From contig NZ_CP009506.1 of NCBI RefSeq assembly GCF_000970085.1, positions 4,154,001 through 4,218,000 of the forward strand: a DNA stretch of 64,000 nucleotides, written 5' to 3'. Both the position numbers and the translations under genes were made by a program. Below the pieces are notes generated by a model. It was not told the DNA's origin and made no database searches. It worked only from the letters and a program-made list of their open reading frames with translations. Of this stretch, positions 9,313 through 17,490 are shown piece by piece (position 1 is the stretch's first letter; every line of letters starts with the position of its first letter). This stretch comes from Methanosarcina siciliae T4/M. Its GTDB lineage: Archaea; Halobacteriota; Methanosarcinia; Methanosarcinales; Methanosarcinaceae.

Positions 9313-9339
9313 AATCATACCTCTTAGTGTTAATTGCAA

Positions 9340-9790
9340 GCTGACACCGGAACCTCGACAGGTTCTACAGGCCTTGATAGTCTTTCTTCCATTGAAAATT
9401 TGCCTTTCCCGAACCTTTGCATTTTTCAGATCCCTTTGTGTCAGTATAATATATTTACATTAATAAGAACATGACACTAAAATAGGAGCAAGTATTTCCT
9501 TTAAAACTATTTATTACAATCGACTGCCCGGAAATTGCCAACCGGACAGGTTGTAAATCTTAAGTATAAAGATAGTTTCCAAAATAAAAAGCTTGGGAAA
9601 AGAAAAGCCTATCGAAAAAAGCTGTTTGAGAGGAAAGTATAATCTGGAGCAGGGCGGAGCAATGGAGTAGGACGGGGGAACAGGATATAAGCCATTTAAT
9701 GGTAACCAATAGTGGACAACCATCCCCAGAACCATAGGAAACAAGATAGAAAATAAAGATAGAAACGAGATAGAAAATAAAGATAGGGGT
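9340..9790. other. Intergenic region
   Basis: An AT-only run at 9445-9457 is a plausible minus-strand TATA element for the AtwA-like gene, implying a leader of about 110 nt. The rest, downstream of the MTH865-family gene, shows nothing supportable. Confidence 0.4.
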
Positions 9791-10030
9791 TTACAGCCCT
9801 GCTCTCTCAACCATCAAGTCTGCAATCTGTCTTGCGTCTTTGAAAGGGAAGTCTTTATCAGTAACCAGACTTTTCGCTTCAGCTGCAGTAACCTCAACAT
9901 CCCCTATCATGCATGTAGTGTCCAGCCCCTCGGGTAAAGCGGCAATTAATTCCTCCAGAGAATTGATTGGAAATTTTGCGCCTTTGAGGATTTCAAGAAT
10001 CTGTTCATGAACTTCTTCTCTGACTCCCAT
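9791..10030 (-). CDS. MTH865-family small protein
   Basis: A 79-residue protein matching the MTH865 family, small helical proteins of unknown function found in methanogens and some other archaea. Recognisable segments are EQILEILKGAKFPINSLEEL and KDARQIADLMVERAGL. A textbook AGGAGG lies 6 nt before ATG 10030, so the longer open frame to 10096 is not used. It is on the same strand as the AtwA-like gene, 480 nt upstream of it. No catalytic residues or metal ligands are apparent. Confidence 0.85.
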   Translation of the reverse strand: MGVREEVHEQILEILKGAKFPINSLEELIAALPEGLDTTCMIGDVEVTAAEAKSLVTDKDFPFKDARQIADLMVERAGL

Positions 10031-10103
10031 ATTTTTCCTCCTAATCTGTCCTTTTTTCCTTATGCTTATTAATTGTTCTAAGAAACCATTTTCCATAATC
10101 TCT

Positions 10104-10316
10104 TATGAAAGGCAATTCATGCGTCATCGGTTAAGGAATTTTCTTGCCTGAAAGCTATCGATTTTGCGCCAGAAGCGGCCTTAAATTTTGGCCTTTTTAC
10201 ATGGAATCGATACTCAGTTCCAACCTCCAATCTGGAAAAATGTTTGATAACTGTTGTGGGAATGGAGGCAATTTGTCATGATTCATCACTTAACCGAAGA
10301 CGTATGAAAGGCAATT
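10104..10316. mobile_element. MITE-like element with inverted ends and flanking direct repeats
   Basis: The 14-bp sequence TATGAAAGGCAATT occurs at 10104-10117 and again at 10303-10316. Just inside lie inverted repeats: CGTCATCGGTTAAG at 10122-10135 and its near-perfect complement CTTAACCGAAGACG at 10289-10302 (13 of 14 pairs). The 185-bp interior has no ORF. Inverted ends inside direct repeats are what a small non-autonomous insertion or a transposon scar would leave. No transposase is visible in the window, and the four extra bases on the left end make the boundaries inexact. Confidence 0.6.
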
Positions 10317-10540
10317 ATTAGATTCGTACCAGAAATAAAATATCTCCTTCAACATCCTCTCTAAAATGAAATATCCTCTACTTTTTGCCCGAAATTTGTG
10401 GAAACAGGTTCAGAGCAGAGAGACGGCTTATGCTCTCAAAGACGAATTGAAAAAATAGAAATTTAAAAAGAACAGTTGAATTAAGAATTTCCTACAGGAC
10501 TTTTAAAAGCAGGCAGCACACCTATATTTAAGACAGGAAT

Positions 10541-11284
10541 TTAGCTTTTTATGGCTGATACGATCTCAGCCACCTTAGCCGTTACATCCTTTACTTCTTC
10601 AACAATCGTACCGGTGACGATCATGTCAGCACCTGCAGAAGCACAGAGCTTTGCAGTTATTGCATCTCTGATCCCGCCGCCAACAATCAGTTTATTTTCT
10701 CCGAGTACGTGTTTGACAGCCCCTATCATTTCAGGAGATATAGGCGCATCGGCTCCAGATCCTGCTTCCAGGTAAGTATAATGCATGCCGAGGTATTTGC
10801 CTGCAAGGGCATAGACCGCAGCAATATCAGGTTTTTTCCTGGGAATCAGTTTTGCATCCCCTATCCATCCAACGGTACCTCCGGGCTCGACCACAAGGTA
10901 TGCCATGGAGATAGGTTCTATCTGGCTTCTGTATACAAGCGGAGCTCCAAGCACCTGGTTTGTGATCACATATCCCAGATCTCTGGAATTCAGGAGGCTC
11001 ATGAAAAATACAGCATCTGCATAGCTACTGAGCCCGGCTGAACTTCCCGGAAAAAGGATAGTGGGGACATTTACCTTTTCTTTAATCTTTATTACAGTCT
11101 CATCTAATATGGTTCCCGACGCCCCGGTTGAGCCCCCTATCATGATGGCATCAGTGCCTCCTTCAACTGCTGCAAGAGCGATCTCAACAGCTCTTTCAGG
11201 GGTCTGGGAAGCCGGGTCAATAAGAGTAAGATGAACTTTTCCGTCCTGTTCAATAATCTTCTGAAGGTGTGCTTCCACCTGCAA
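10541..11284 (-). CDS. Geranylgeranylglyceryl phosphate synthase
   Basis: A 247-residue TIM-barrel protein of the GGGPS/PcrB family. It joins geranylgeranyl diphosphate to sn-glycerol-1-phosphate, the first committed step of archaeal ether-lipid synthesis. Visible family motifs are HLTLIDPASQTPERAVEIA, GGSTGASG, YLEAGSGADAPISPEMI and GGGIRDAITAK followed by MIVTGTIVEE, which build the phosphate and glycerol-phosphate pockets. ATG 11284 lies six bases after the stop codon of the L40e gene, so the two are almost certainly one transcript. Length is normal for the archaeal group II enzyme. Confidence 0.95.
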   Translation of the reverse strand: MQVEAHLQKIIEQDGKVHLTLIDPASQTPERAVEIALAAVEGGTDAIMIGGSTGASGTILDETVIKIKEKVNVPTILFPGSSAGLSSYADAVFFMSLLNSRDLGYVITNQVLGAPLVYRSQIEPISMAYLVVEPGGTVGWIGDAKLIPRKKPDIAAVYALAGKYLGMHYTYLEAGSGADAPISPEMIGAVKHVLGENKLIVGGGIRDAITAKLCASAGADMIVTGTIVEEVKDVTAKVAEIVSAIKS

Positions 11285-11290
11285 AAAAGA

Positions 11291-11440
11291 TCATGCTCCC
11301 TTGGATTCCTTGGATTTCACACGAAGAGTACCATAGCCGCATTTTCTGCAACGGGTTGCCCTGACAGCATTTCTCGCATTACACTTCATGCATATTTTTT
11401 TGTTTAATAACCTTTCTTCAGCTTCTGGAAAACGAGCCAT
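11291..11440 (-). CDS. rpl40e: 50S ribosomal protein L40e
   Basis: A 49-residue protein beginning MARFPEAEERLLNKKICMKC and carrying a four-cysteine zinc ribbon: CMKC, then CRKCG after NARNAVRATR. This is the archaeal form of L40e, without the ubiquitin fusion of eukaryotes. TGA at 11291-11293 precedes the GGGPS start by six bases. AGGTGACAAAA before the ATG supplies the ribosome binding site. Linkage of L40e to a lipid biosynthesis gene recurs in Methanosarcina-type genomes. Confidence 0.93.
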   Translation of the reverse strand: MARFPEAEERLLNKKICMKCNARNAVRATRCRKCGYGTLRVKSKESKGA

Positions 11441-11965
11441 TTTTGTCACCTGCTATTATTTTTTATTATTGATGCGGTATATAGCCCGCTAAAAGGATGT
11501 TAAGGCATATAATGTTTTTCATCAAAAAATTACGCTACCTGCCAGTTTGCAACCTTTTCTGCTCTTCTCTTTCACATGGCAGGATGTGTTCCAATCCGGC
11601 AGACTCAAAATTTATTTATTGGTCCTGTTGTTTATGCCGTATCCTGCAGGCTGGAAACTCCGGCTGCGGAACAGTAATGAGGTTGTACTTATTAACAGCA
11701 GTGATATTGATAATACTGGCAGTTCCGAGAATTAATGAAACATTAAGCTAACCGGTAGCATGTTCAGGAGAGGTTTGAAAACGAACTTACTACCAAAATT
11801 CCATACCGCCAGGAATCATTTAAGGCTAAGGATAATTTAACCTAAAGGATAATTTAGGTTGAGGGTATTCAGGAAAAAAACCTGAATTAAAACTATTAAA
11901 AAACTAAGACCAATTAAGGTTTAAAGGTAGACCCGGGATAAAATAAAATTCCCGATTCCAGGAAA
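11441..11965. other. Divergent intergenic region L40e/purB
   Basis: Holds the divergent promoters of the L40e-GGGPS operon and purB. A perfect inverted repeat, AACCTAAA-GGATAA-TTTAGGTT, lies at 11839-11860, about 105 nt before purB. An 84-codon ORF at 11497-11751 is cysteine-rich without family features and is not called. Confidence 0.5.
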
Positions 11966-13321
11966 GTGATCGATGTGGCAATTCATCCGATAGAATACCG
12001 GTACGGTACAGCAGAAATGAAATACGTATGGAGTCAGGAAAACAGACTAGCTAAGATCTTGCAGACCGAGGCAGCTCTTGCCCTGGCAGAAGCGGATATG
12101 GGACTTATCCCGGCAGAAGCGGCTGAGATTATCTCCGAATGCGTGACCTCCGTAAAAGCGGAAAGAGTTGACGAAATCGAAGACGAGATCCACCACGATA
12201 TGATGGCTGTTGTTGTTGCGATTTCTGAGAAGTGCAGGGAAGATGCAGGAAAGTGGGTCCATTTCGGGGCAACTTCAAACGATATCCTTGATACGGCAAC
12301 CGCACTCCAGATAAAGGACGCAATCGGCCTTCTGGAAGACAAACTCAAAGTCCTGCTAAGGGTGCTGGTAAACCAGGCAGAAGCCCATAAGAACACTGTT
12401 TGCTGCGGGAGGACACACGGGCAGGTAGGCGTCCCTACAACGTACGGGCTCCGTTTTGCAATCTGGGCTTCCGAGATTTCAAGGCACCTTGACCGCCTTT
12501 ACGAGCTGACTCCGAGAGCTACTGTGGGGCAGATGACAGGGGCTGTCGGGACTCAGGCTGCTTTTGGGAAGTCCGGAATCCTGATCCAGAAACTTACAAT
12601 GCAGCACCTCGGAATCGGGACTGTGGACGTCTCAAACCAGATAATCCAGAGGGACAGGCATGCAGAGTTTGTTATGTGGATGGCAAATACTGTTACGACT
12701 ATGGACAAGATTGGCATCGAAATCAGGACTCTGCAGCGCAGTGAAATTGCCGAGATAGAGGAAAGCTTCGGGAAAAAGCAGGTGGGTTCGTCTACCATGC
12801 CTCACAAGCGAAACCCGATCAAGTCCGAGCAGATCTGCGGGCTTGCAAGGATCGTAAGAGCAATGGTTGAGCCTGAACTCCTTAACAACACCCTCTGGGA
12901 CGAGCGGGACCTTACAAATTCTTCCTGTGAAAGGGTCGTCTTCCCGGAAACCTGCGTGCTTACGGATCATATCCTTAAACTTGGAGCCAGTGTGCTTGGG
13001 GATCTCAGGTTCTATCCCGAAAATATCCGCAGGAACCTGGACCTTCTAAGAGGCCTGAACATGGGTGAAGCTGTAATGATCGAACTTGCAAAAAGAGGTG
13101 TAGGCAGGCAGGAAGCCCATGAGCTTGTCAGGACTTCGGCTATGGAAGCCCATGACACGGGGAAGCACTTCAAACAGGTACTTCTTGATACTCCTTCCGT
13201 TTCAAGGTACCTGAGTGCAGAAGATATTGAAAACCTCGTAAACCCCGATAAGTATATAGGAACAGCTGTGGAACAGGTCGAAACGCTAGTTGTAAAACTT
13301 CGTGAAGCTTATTCCCTCTGA
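11966..13321 (+). CDS. purB: Adenylosuccinate lyase
   Basis: A 451-residue member of the fumarase/aspartase superfamily. It cleaves SAICAR and adenylosuccinate, releasing fumarate, in IMP and AMP synthesis. The superfamily signature GSSTMPHKRNPIKSE is intact, with HDMMAVVVAISEKC and TSNDILDTATALQ also matching. The start is GTG 11966 with AGGAAA just upstream; GTG 11975 is possible. Monocistronic in appearance. The purine genes are scattered: purH lies 48 kb away on the other strand. Confidence 0.95.
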   Translation: MIDVAIHPIEYRYGTAEMKYVWSQENRLAKILQTEAALALAEADMGLIPAEAAEIISECVTSVKAERVDEIEDEIHHDMMAVVVAISEKCREDAGKWVHFGATSNDILDTATALQIKDAIGLLEDKLKVLLRVLVNQAEAHKNTVCCGRTHGQVGVPTTYGLRFAIWASEISRHLDRLYELTPRATVGQMTGAVGTQAAFGKSGILIQKLTMQHLGIGTVDVSNQIIQRDRHAEFVMWMANTVTTMDKIGIEIRTLQRSEIAEIEESFGKKQVGSSTMPHKRNPIKSEQICGLARIVRAMVEPELLNNTLWDERDLTNSSCERVVFPETCVLTDHILKLGASVLGDLRFYPENIRRNLDLLRGLNMGEAVMIELAKRGVGRQEAHELVRTSAMEAHDTGKHFKQVLLDTPSVSRYLSAEDIENLVNPDKYIGTAVEQVETLVVKLREAYSL

Positions 13322-13524
13322 CCTCTTCCTCTCTTTTTTCCTTTTTTCCGGGCCAGAAGAAGCTAAATTCAGAAGCGTAGAAATGAAAATGATTGAAAAA
13401 ATCCGGAAAAACGACTAATTACCCGGCAAAATTTATAATCATGAGAAAATATAAATATATATATCTGAGAAATCCAATCTTTATTAGAGAACTACATCAA
13501 CAGTTTCATCCGAATTGGGTGATT

Positions 13525-13616
13525 GAGGCATCTAAAAACAGGCGTTGCGTAACTAAAAATCTATTTAGGCTAGATGTGGTAGATGCTTTACGGTGTGAAA
13601 ATGGATTAGATGCCTC
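13525..13616. repeat. 92-nt inverted-ended element, copy 1 (possible small RNA)
   Basis: Begins GAGGCATCTAA and ends with the exact complement TTAGATGCCTC; including one flanking base the ends pair over 12 bp. A second copy of exactly the same length lies at 14134-14225, about 88-90 percent identical by eye. An inner hairpin ATCTA-n-TAGAT is conserved through an A-to-G change that keeps a G-U pair. A run of ATATAAATATATATAT about 75 nt upstream could be a TATA box. The 79-codon ORF running through copy 1 is not conserved in copy 2. Strand cannot be fixed; it may be an RNA gene or a palindromic repeat. Confidence 0.6.
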
Positions 13617-13621
13617 ATTTA

Positions 13622-14133
13622 CTCCTACGTAAAGGTTATTTATAAAATTTGTGCTAGTTAGCTTTCAGATTTTTTCAAAGAATTCATTCTCCCATTCCTT
13701 CTTTTCAAGATTGATCTCAAAGTTTGTATCCAGGCTGCCCGTCAGCTAAAATCTCATTATTTAGATACAATTCAATGAGATGTAAAGTAAGGATCTTGTA
13801 GATATGCGTATATTATCGTATGAACGCTATTCCTGAGAACTATTCCGGTGGCACTACTCCTTAAGCGGTAGTCCTAATGCATCCTATAATTGATACCCCT
13901 GATGTCCCGACCTGAATGAAAAGAAAATGGAGGAGAAAATATTAAGAAGAGATATGAAAGTAAGAAGAGATATGAAAGCTTTTGAGTTTACAGGAGCTTT
14001 AATGCTTAATTAAGTGCAAAACTCACTTTTTCTGCGGAATGAATTTACAAACTCAATTTTTATTTTAAAAAATAAATATAAAAATTTATATAGGATAGTT
14101 CATTATCCAGATAGCGTTGCTTTATGTGGTATT
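13622..14133. other. Gene-free region between the two 92-nt elements
   Basis: No supportable gene. A near-duplicate 17-nt unit (AAGAGATATGAAAGTAAG) repeats at about 13943-13978. AAATATAAAAATTTATATAGG at 14074-14094 is a plausible TATA region for the second element. Confidence 0.4.
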
Positions 14134-14225
14134 GAGGCATCTAAAAAACTATGTTGCGTAACTTAAAAATCTGTTTGGGCTAGATGTGGTAGATGATTTC
14201 GGTGTGAAAGTGGATTAGATGCCTC
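14134..14225. repeat. 92-nt inverted-ended element, copy 2 (possible small RNA)
   Basis: Second copy of the element at 13525-13616, with identical 12-bp inverted ends. The core TTGCGTAACT, GGCTAGATGTGGTAGATG and CGGTGTGAAA blocks are shared. Sequence just downstream is also related between the copies (GTTATTTATATAATTTGTG here, GTTATTTATAAAATTTGTG after copy 1), so the duplicated unit extends past the inverted ends. Confidence 0.6.
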
Positions 14226-14642
14226 AATAATTTCATAGGATTAAGTTATTTATATAATTTGTGTTTATTCTGTGCACAACCATCCAAAACTCCTATTTTG
14301 TTAAGAAGTAAGGATTCATTATTACATGGGATTTGCAGACAAGATTACATGGGATTTGCAGACAAAAAATTCTTTCGCGTTTTTACAGTCTAATTTGATA
14401 TTTGAGTAAAGTGTGTTTCCAATTGTTTGCCAACCTGGCTACAGTTTACCGTTTAATTTCAAGACAACCTGAAAATACATCCGCAAATTCACTGTCAGAA
14501 CTTCTCCTTTCCGAGAATATGAAAGCTTTTTAATTTTTGCCGACTGCGAACAGTCATTATTCCAGACATTTTTGAGATTTACAAACCAAAGTTGCACTGG
14601 CCCACTCAGCAGCAAGCTAGAGGGATATTAAACTTAAATAAC
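14226..14642. other. Gene-free region with a 23-bp tandem duplication
   Basis: A 23-bp unit (ATTACATGGGATTTGCAGAC plus AAG) is present twice in tandem at about 14321-14366. No ORF or RNA gene is recognisable in the remainder. Confidence 0.45.
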
Positions 14643-14706
14643 CAGAGTAATGCTGAACGTTACTTTTAAAGATCATCATATAGATCCGCACATTGGCATT
14701 ACTCTG
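14643..14706. promoter_or_regulatory. 11-bp perfect inverted repeat downstream of ramA
   Basis: CAGAGTAATGC at 14643-14653 and GCATTACTCTG at 14696-14706 are exact complements separated by 42 nt. They lie about 100 nt beyond the ramA stop codon and could fold the 3' end of that transcript. There is no U-tract, so ordinary intrinsic termination is not indicated. Confidence 0.45.
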
Positions 14707-14809
14707 TATAGCGATATCCCATGAGAGATTCCCCTATGAGAGATCCCGGAACAGAAGAAGCTTTTTATATCAGAAGGACTGGGTTCCTGACCGCGGCACC
14801 CGGATTCTC

Positions 14810-16432
14810 TTATTCCTGTTCAGGTTTAAAGACCTCCAGATTCGCCCAGTTGAATTTTTCAGGCGGGCAGGCCCTGATACATTTCTGGCAGTGGGCACCT
14901 TCACAGAGGTCGGTGCTTATCATAATCCTGCTTTCTTCGTCAATTGTAATGGCATCGTTAGGGCAGACTTTTATGCATTTCTTGCACTCGGGGCAGTCAA
15001 CAACCATGGTCATATAGGTTCCGACTCTTTCGAGTACATGCAGACCTTCTTCCCCAAGGACAGGGATATCCCTTTCCACACGCTTATCCACCACAGGGTT
15101 GTCTATGGGATCATCAAGTGACGGGAGACTCTTCTTTTTAAGGTATTTTTTAAACATCTTAAAGGGCATTCCCTCTTCCCAGTATGCAAGTTCCAGAACG
15201 TAGGCGTCCCGGAATTCCGGGGCAGTTGCAAACATTATGTGAGTGCCTATAATCTGGCTTGCAATGTCCTGAAGTTCCCACAACCTTCCTTCCGAAAGCA
15301 GGATTTCCCTCGCGACAGCAAGAGAGGTGTTCCCGAGCTGAGCAATGTTCCCTGTAGAGTAAGGGATCAGGCCAATTTTCTGGGCTTTTTTCGCATCCAT
15401 ATATGTTCCGGCAGCACCTGCCATATATGCTGCATCAATATCTGTAAGCTCTATACCTGCAGTAGCACAAAGCGTAATATGCCCTGCCCGGATTGCACCA
15501 ATAGCTTTTCCAGCTTCTTTCAAATCCCTTTCCGAAAAAGTTATTTTGTTCTGCAGGTGAATTAGTTCGTCCGGAGTTTTGATTTTCGGGAGCACAACCA
15601 GATCGTGACCCAGAGCTTTTTCGAGAAGGGCAATAACTCCAGTACCTGTAATTCCTTTTGCATTGATCTGCCCTGCTTCAAGAATTTCTCCGGTTTTAGG
15701 GTCTACGAGATCTCCGGGATCGGGCTTCATCTCTTCGTTTAATACATAATTCCTCAAGGCCCCGTCCTCGAATTCAAAATCCGAAATTGCAAAAGGAGAG
15801 GCAAGGGTCCCATTCTTTATCTGCTGCCCTTCAAGAGCAGGCCCTGCAGCTGCTGAACCAGTGTATATAATATCTTTTACCTTGAGCGCCATTTCGGCGT
15901 TTGTCCCGTAATCAGTTGCAATCGAAACCTGGTCGCTGTCAAGCATGCCCGACTTAATAATAAGAGCAAGGGCATCGGCTCCGACTTCATGTTTAATTGC
16001 AGGCGGGACTACAACTTCACAATTAAATTCTTCAAGCCCTGGAATTTCACTGCTTGGTACGATTCTTGCATTCCTTTTCTGTTCCTCTATATGGTACTTC
16101 TTTTTCTTCCGTTCCCCCGCATAAGCCAGGTCTTCAATGCTTATCCCCTGAAAAATGGATAGCTGGATAGGGTTTCCGCAGACTGAAAGCCTATCAAGCT
16201 CGCCACTTTGAACATCAAGGGCTTGAAACAGGTTCTTTACCGCATTCACGGAAAGCCCATGCGCAAGATCCTGCCCGTAGTGGATTGCGAAGTCCATGTG
16301 ATCCATCACATTCGCTCCGGGTAGGGGATTTCTCAATGTTATAACTGTTCTCTTAATTTCCTGGGTATTAAGGTCAATCTTCTGAGCCCTATACCCGCTC
16401 GTTCCCAGGTCAATTGCAACTCCATATCTCAT
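14810..16432 (-). CDS. ramA: Methylamine methyltransferase corrinoid protein reductive activase
   Basis: A 540-residue match to RamA of Methanosarcina. RamA uses ATP to reduce the Co(II) corrinoid proteins of monomethylamine, dimethylamine and trimethylamine methyltransfer back to active Co(I). The N-terminal ASKHA-like part starts MRYGVAIDLGTSGYRAQ, with GTNAEMAL and GTGVIALLEKALG further in. Two C-terminal ferredoxin-type cluster motifs are intact: CPECKKCIKVCP and CEGAHCQKCIRACP. Length matches the known 60-kDa protein. In M. barkeri ramA is linked to mtb genes; here no methylamine methyltransferase gene is adjacent, so it stands alone beside the SRP RNA. GGGGAG lies upstream of ATG 16432. 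Confidence 0.95.
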   Translation of the reverse strand: MRYGVAIDLGTSGYRAQKIDLNTQEIKRTVITLRNPLPGANVMDHMDFAIHYGQDLAHGLSVNAVKNLFQALDVQSGELDRLSVCGNPIQLSIFQGISIEDLAYAGERKKKKYHIEEQKRNARIVPSSEIPGLEEFNCEVVVPPAIKHEVGADALALIIKSGMLDSDQVSIATDYGTNAEMALKVKDIIYTGSAAAGPALEGQQIKNGTLASPFAISDFEFEDGALRNYVLNEEMKPDPGDLVDPKTGEILEAGQINAKGITGTGVIALLEKALGHDLVVLPKIKTPDELIHLQNKITFSERDLKEAGKAIGAIRAGHITLCATAGIELTDIDAAYMAGAAGTYMDAKKAQKIGLIPYSTGNIAQLGNTSLAVAREILLSEGRLWELQDIASQIIGTHIMFATAPEFRDAYVLELAYWEEGMPFKMFKKYLKKKSLPSLDDPIDNPVVDKRVERDIPVLGEEGLHVLERVGTYMTMVVDCPECKKCIKVCPNDAITIDEESRIMISTDLCEGAHCQKCIRACPPEKFNWANLEVFKPEQE

Positions 16433-16739
16433 ACAAACTCCCCTCGCTGATTTAGTTTACAGGGTGGTTTAACATACTGGAAGCCGTTTAGAATTTTATG
16501 TACCTATTACTTTGAAAAACGACGTATAAATAAATAAGGCGTTTTATTCATCATTAGATATAATTTAAAGTTCTGCAAGCGCTCCCACCAGCTTTTCCTT
16601 TTTTAAGAAATATATGTAAACTAATGTTTTCCTGAGACTATTTTTTCGTTTTTCAAGGGCCATCGTGTGTTTTTTACGGGAAATTTAAAATGCATATCGG
16701 GAGGGATAGTTTTATAAGTAAATAATCTCTTTGTATAGC
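16433..16739. other. Divergent promoter region ramA / SRP RNA
   Basis: Contains a probable minus-strand TATA element for ramA (TTTATTTATA, about 16525-16538) and the SRP RNA promoter on the plus strand. No ORF is seen. Confidence 0.45.
16711..16719 (+). promoter_or_regulatory. TATA box of the SRP RNA gene
   Basis: TTTATAAGT lies about 25 nt before the inferred 5' end of the 7S RNA at 16740, the normal distance for an archaeal TBP site. Confidence 0.6.
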
Positions 16740-17055
16740 TGATGAGCTAGTCCGGGTAGTCCGGCGTTACCTGTAACCCGAAATCGCCGATATGCGGGGG
16801 ACGAAGCCGATGGAAGATGCGTCAAAGGGATTCCAGCCTGGGATCTCAACTGAGAAACCCCGTCCTGCTTGGATGATGCAGGTATGTGGACTTGCTGGAA
16901 AACAGGTTCTCATACCCTAACTGCGGAAACCGGTCGAGGCCCGGAAGGGAGCAGACTCACCGCGGGCAACCGTCGCTTGCGGGGTCGCGGGGTGGAGAAG
17001 AGGTTCTAGTCTACTGAAGTCCCCCAGATACAACGACCTGCGGTGTGCTCATCAC
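16740..17055 (+). ncRNA. Archaeal 7S / signal recognition particle RNA
   Basis: Recognised by the SRP helix 8 signature GGTCGAGGCCCGGAAGGGAG followed by CAG at about 16932-16954, where SRP54 binds. The ends pair: TGATGAGC at 16740-16747 with GCTCATCA at 17047-17054, forming the closing helix found in archaeal SRP RNAs. The length of about 316 nt fits the archaeal type with helices 1 to 8. It forms the RNA core of the particle that targets membrane and secreted proteins. A tRNA gene lies about 155 nt downstream. Confidence 0.93.
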
Positions 17056-17162
17056 TAAGCACATAAATTAATATTTTTCAAGAGCCTTGTATTATATTGC
17101 ATTATGGTAACTGTAATTTTTCGGGAAGAACAATTTATTTGAAGGATTCTCTCCGGAAAAAG

Positions 17163-17171
17163 TTAAATATA
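17163..17171 (+). promoter_or_regulatory. TATA box of tRNA-Ser
   Basis: TTAAATATA lies about 45 nt before the mature tRNA, which places transcription start some 20 nt upstream of the 5' end, leaving a short leader for RNase P. Confidence 0.5.
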
Positions 17172-17211
17172 TGAAATGCATTTTAGGGGGCGCGTTTCTA
17201 AAGTTCGGAAT

Positions 17212-17296
17212 GACGAGATAGCCAAGCCCGGTATGGCGTGGGATTGCTAATCCCATGATGCCCTGCATCGCGGGGGTTCGAGTCCCCCTCTCGTCG
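17212..17296 (+). tRNA. tRNA-Ser (anticodon GCT)
   Basis: The acceptor arms GACGAGA and TCTCGTC pair fully. The anticodon stem GGGATT-GCT-AATCCC gives GCT, which reads AGC and AGT. The long variable arm ATGATGCCCTGCATC is the class II feature of tRNA-Ser. The T arm is GGGGGTTCGAGTCCCCC. The discriminator base is G and CCA is not encoded. No intron. Confidence 0.96.
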
Positions 17297-17490
17297 CTCC
17301 TTTTTTACAAGATTTTAATACTTTGTACATTATTTTTTTGAGCTGTATTTTTCTCAACCATCTTCATGTAAATTTTAAATAAGATCTTGCCTTATACCCT
17401 GTAAATAAAAATTCACTATATATCCTATCTTATCAACTCAGAATTCAGTGCTATTAAGTTAATTTTACAGAAATGGATTGAGTTAAAATA

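Noticed and set aside
11497..11751. 84-codon ORF in the L40e/purB spacer
   Set aside because: Cysteine-rich, odd composition, no ribosome site and no family features; it overlaps likely promoters.
13393..13632. 79-codon ORF through the first 92-nt element
   Set aside because: The frame is broken in the second copy of the element, so the repeat is not conserved as protein.
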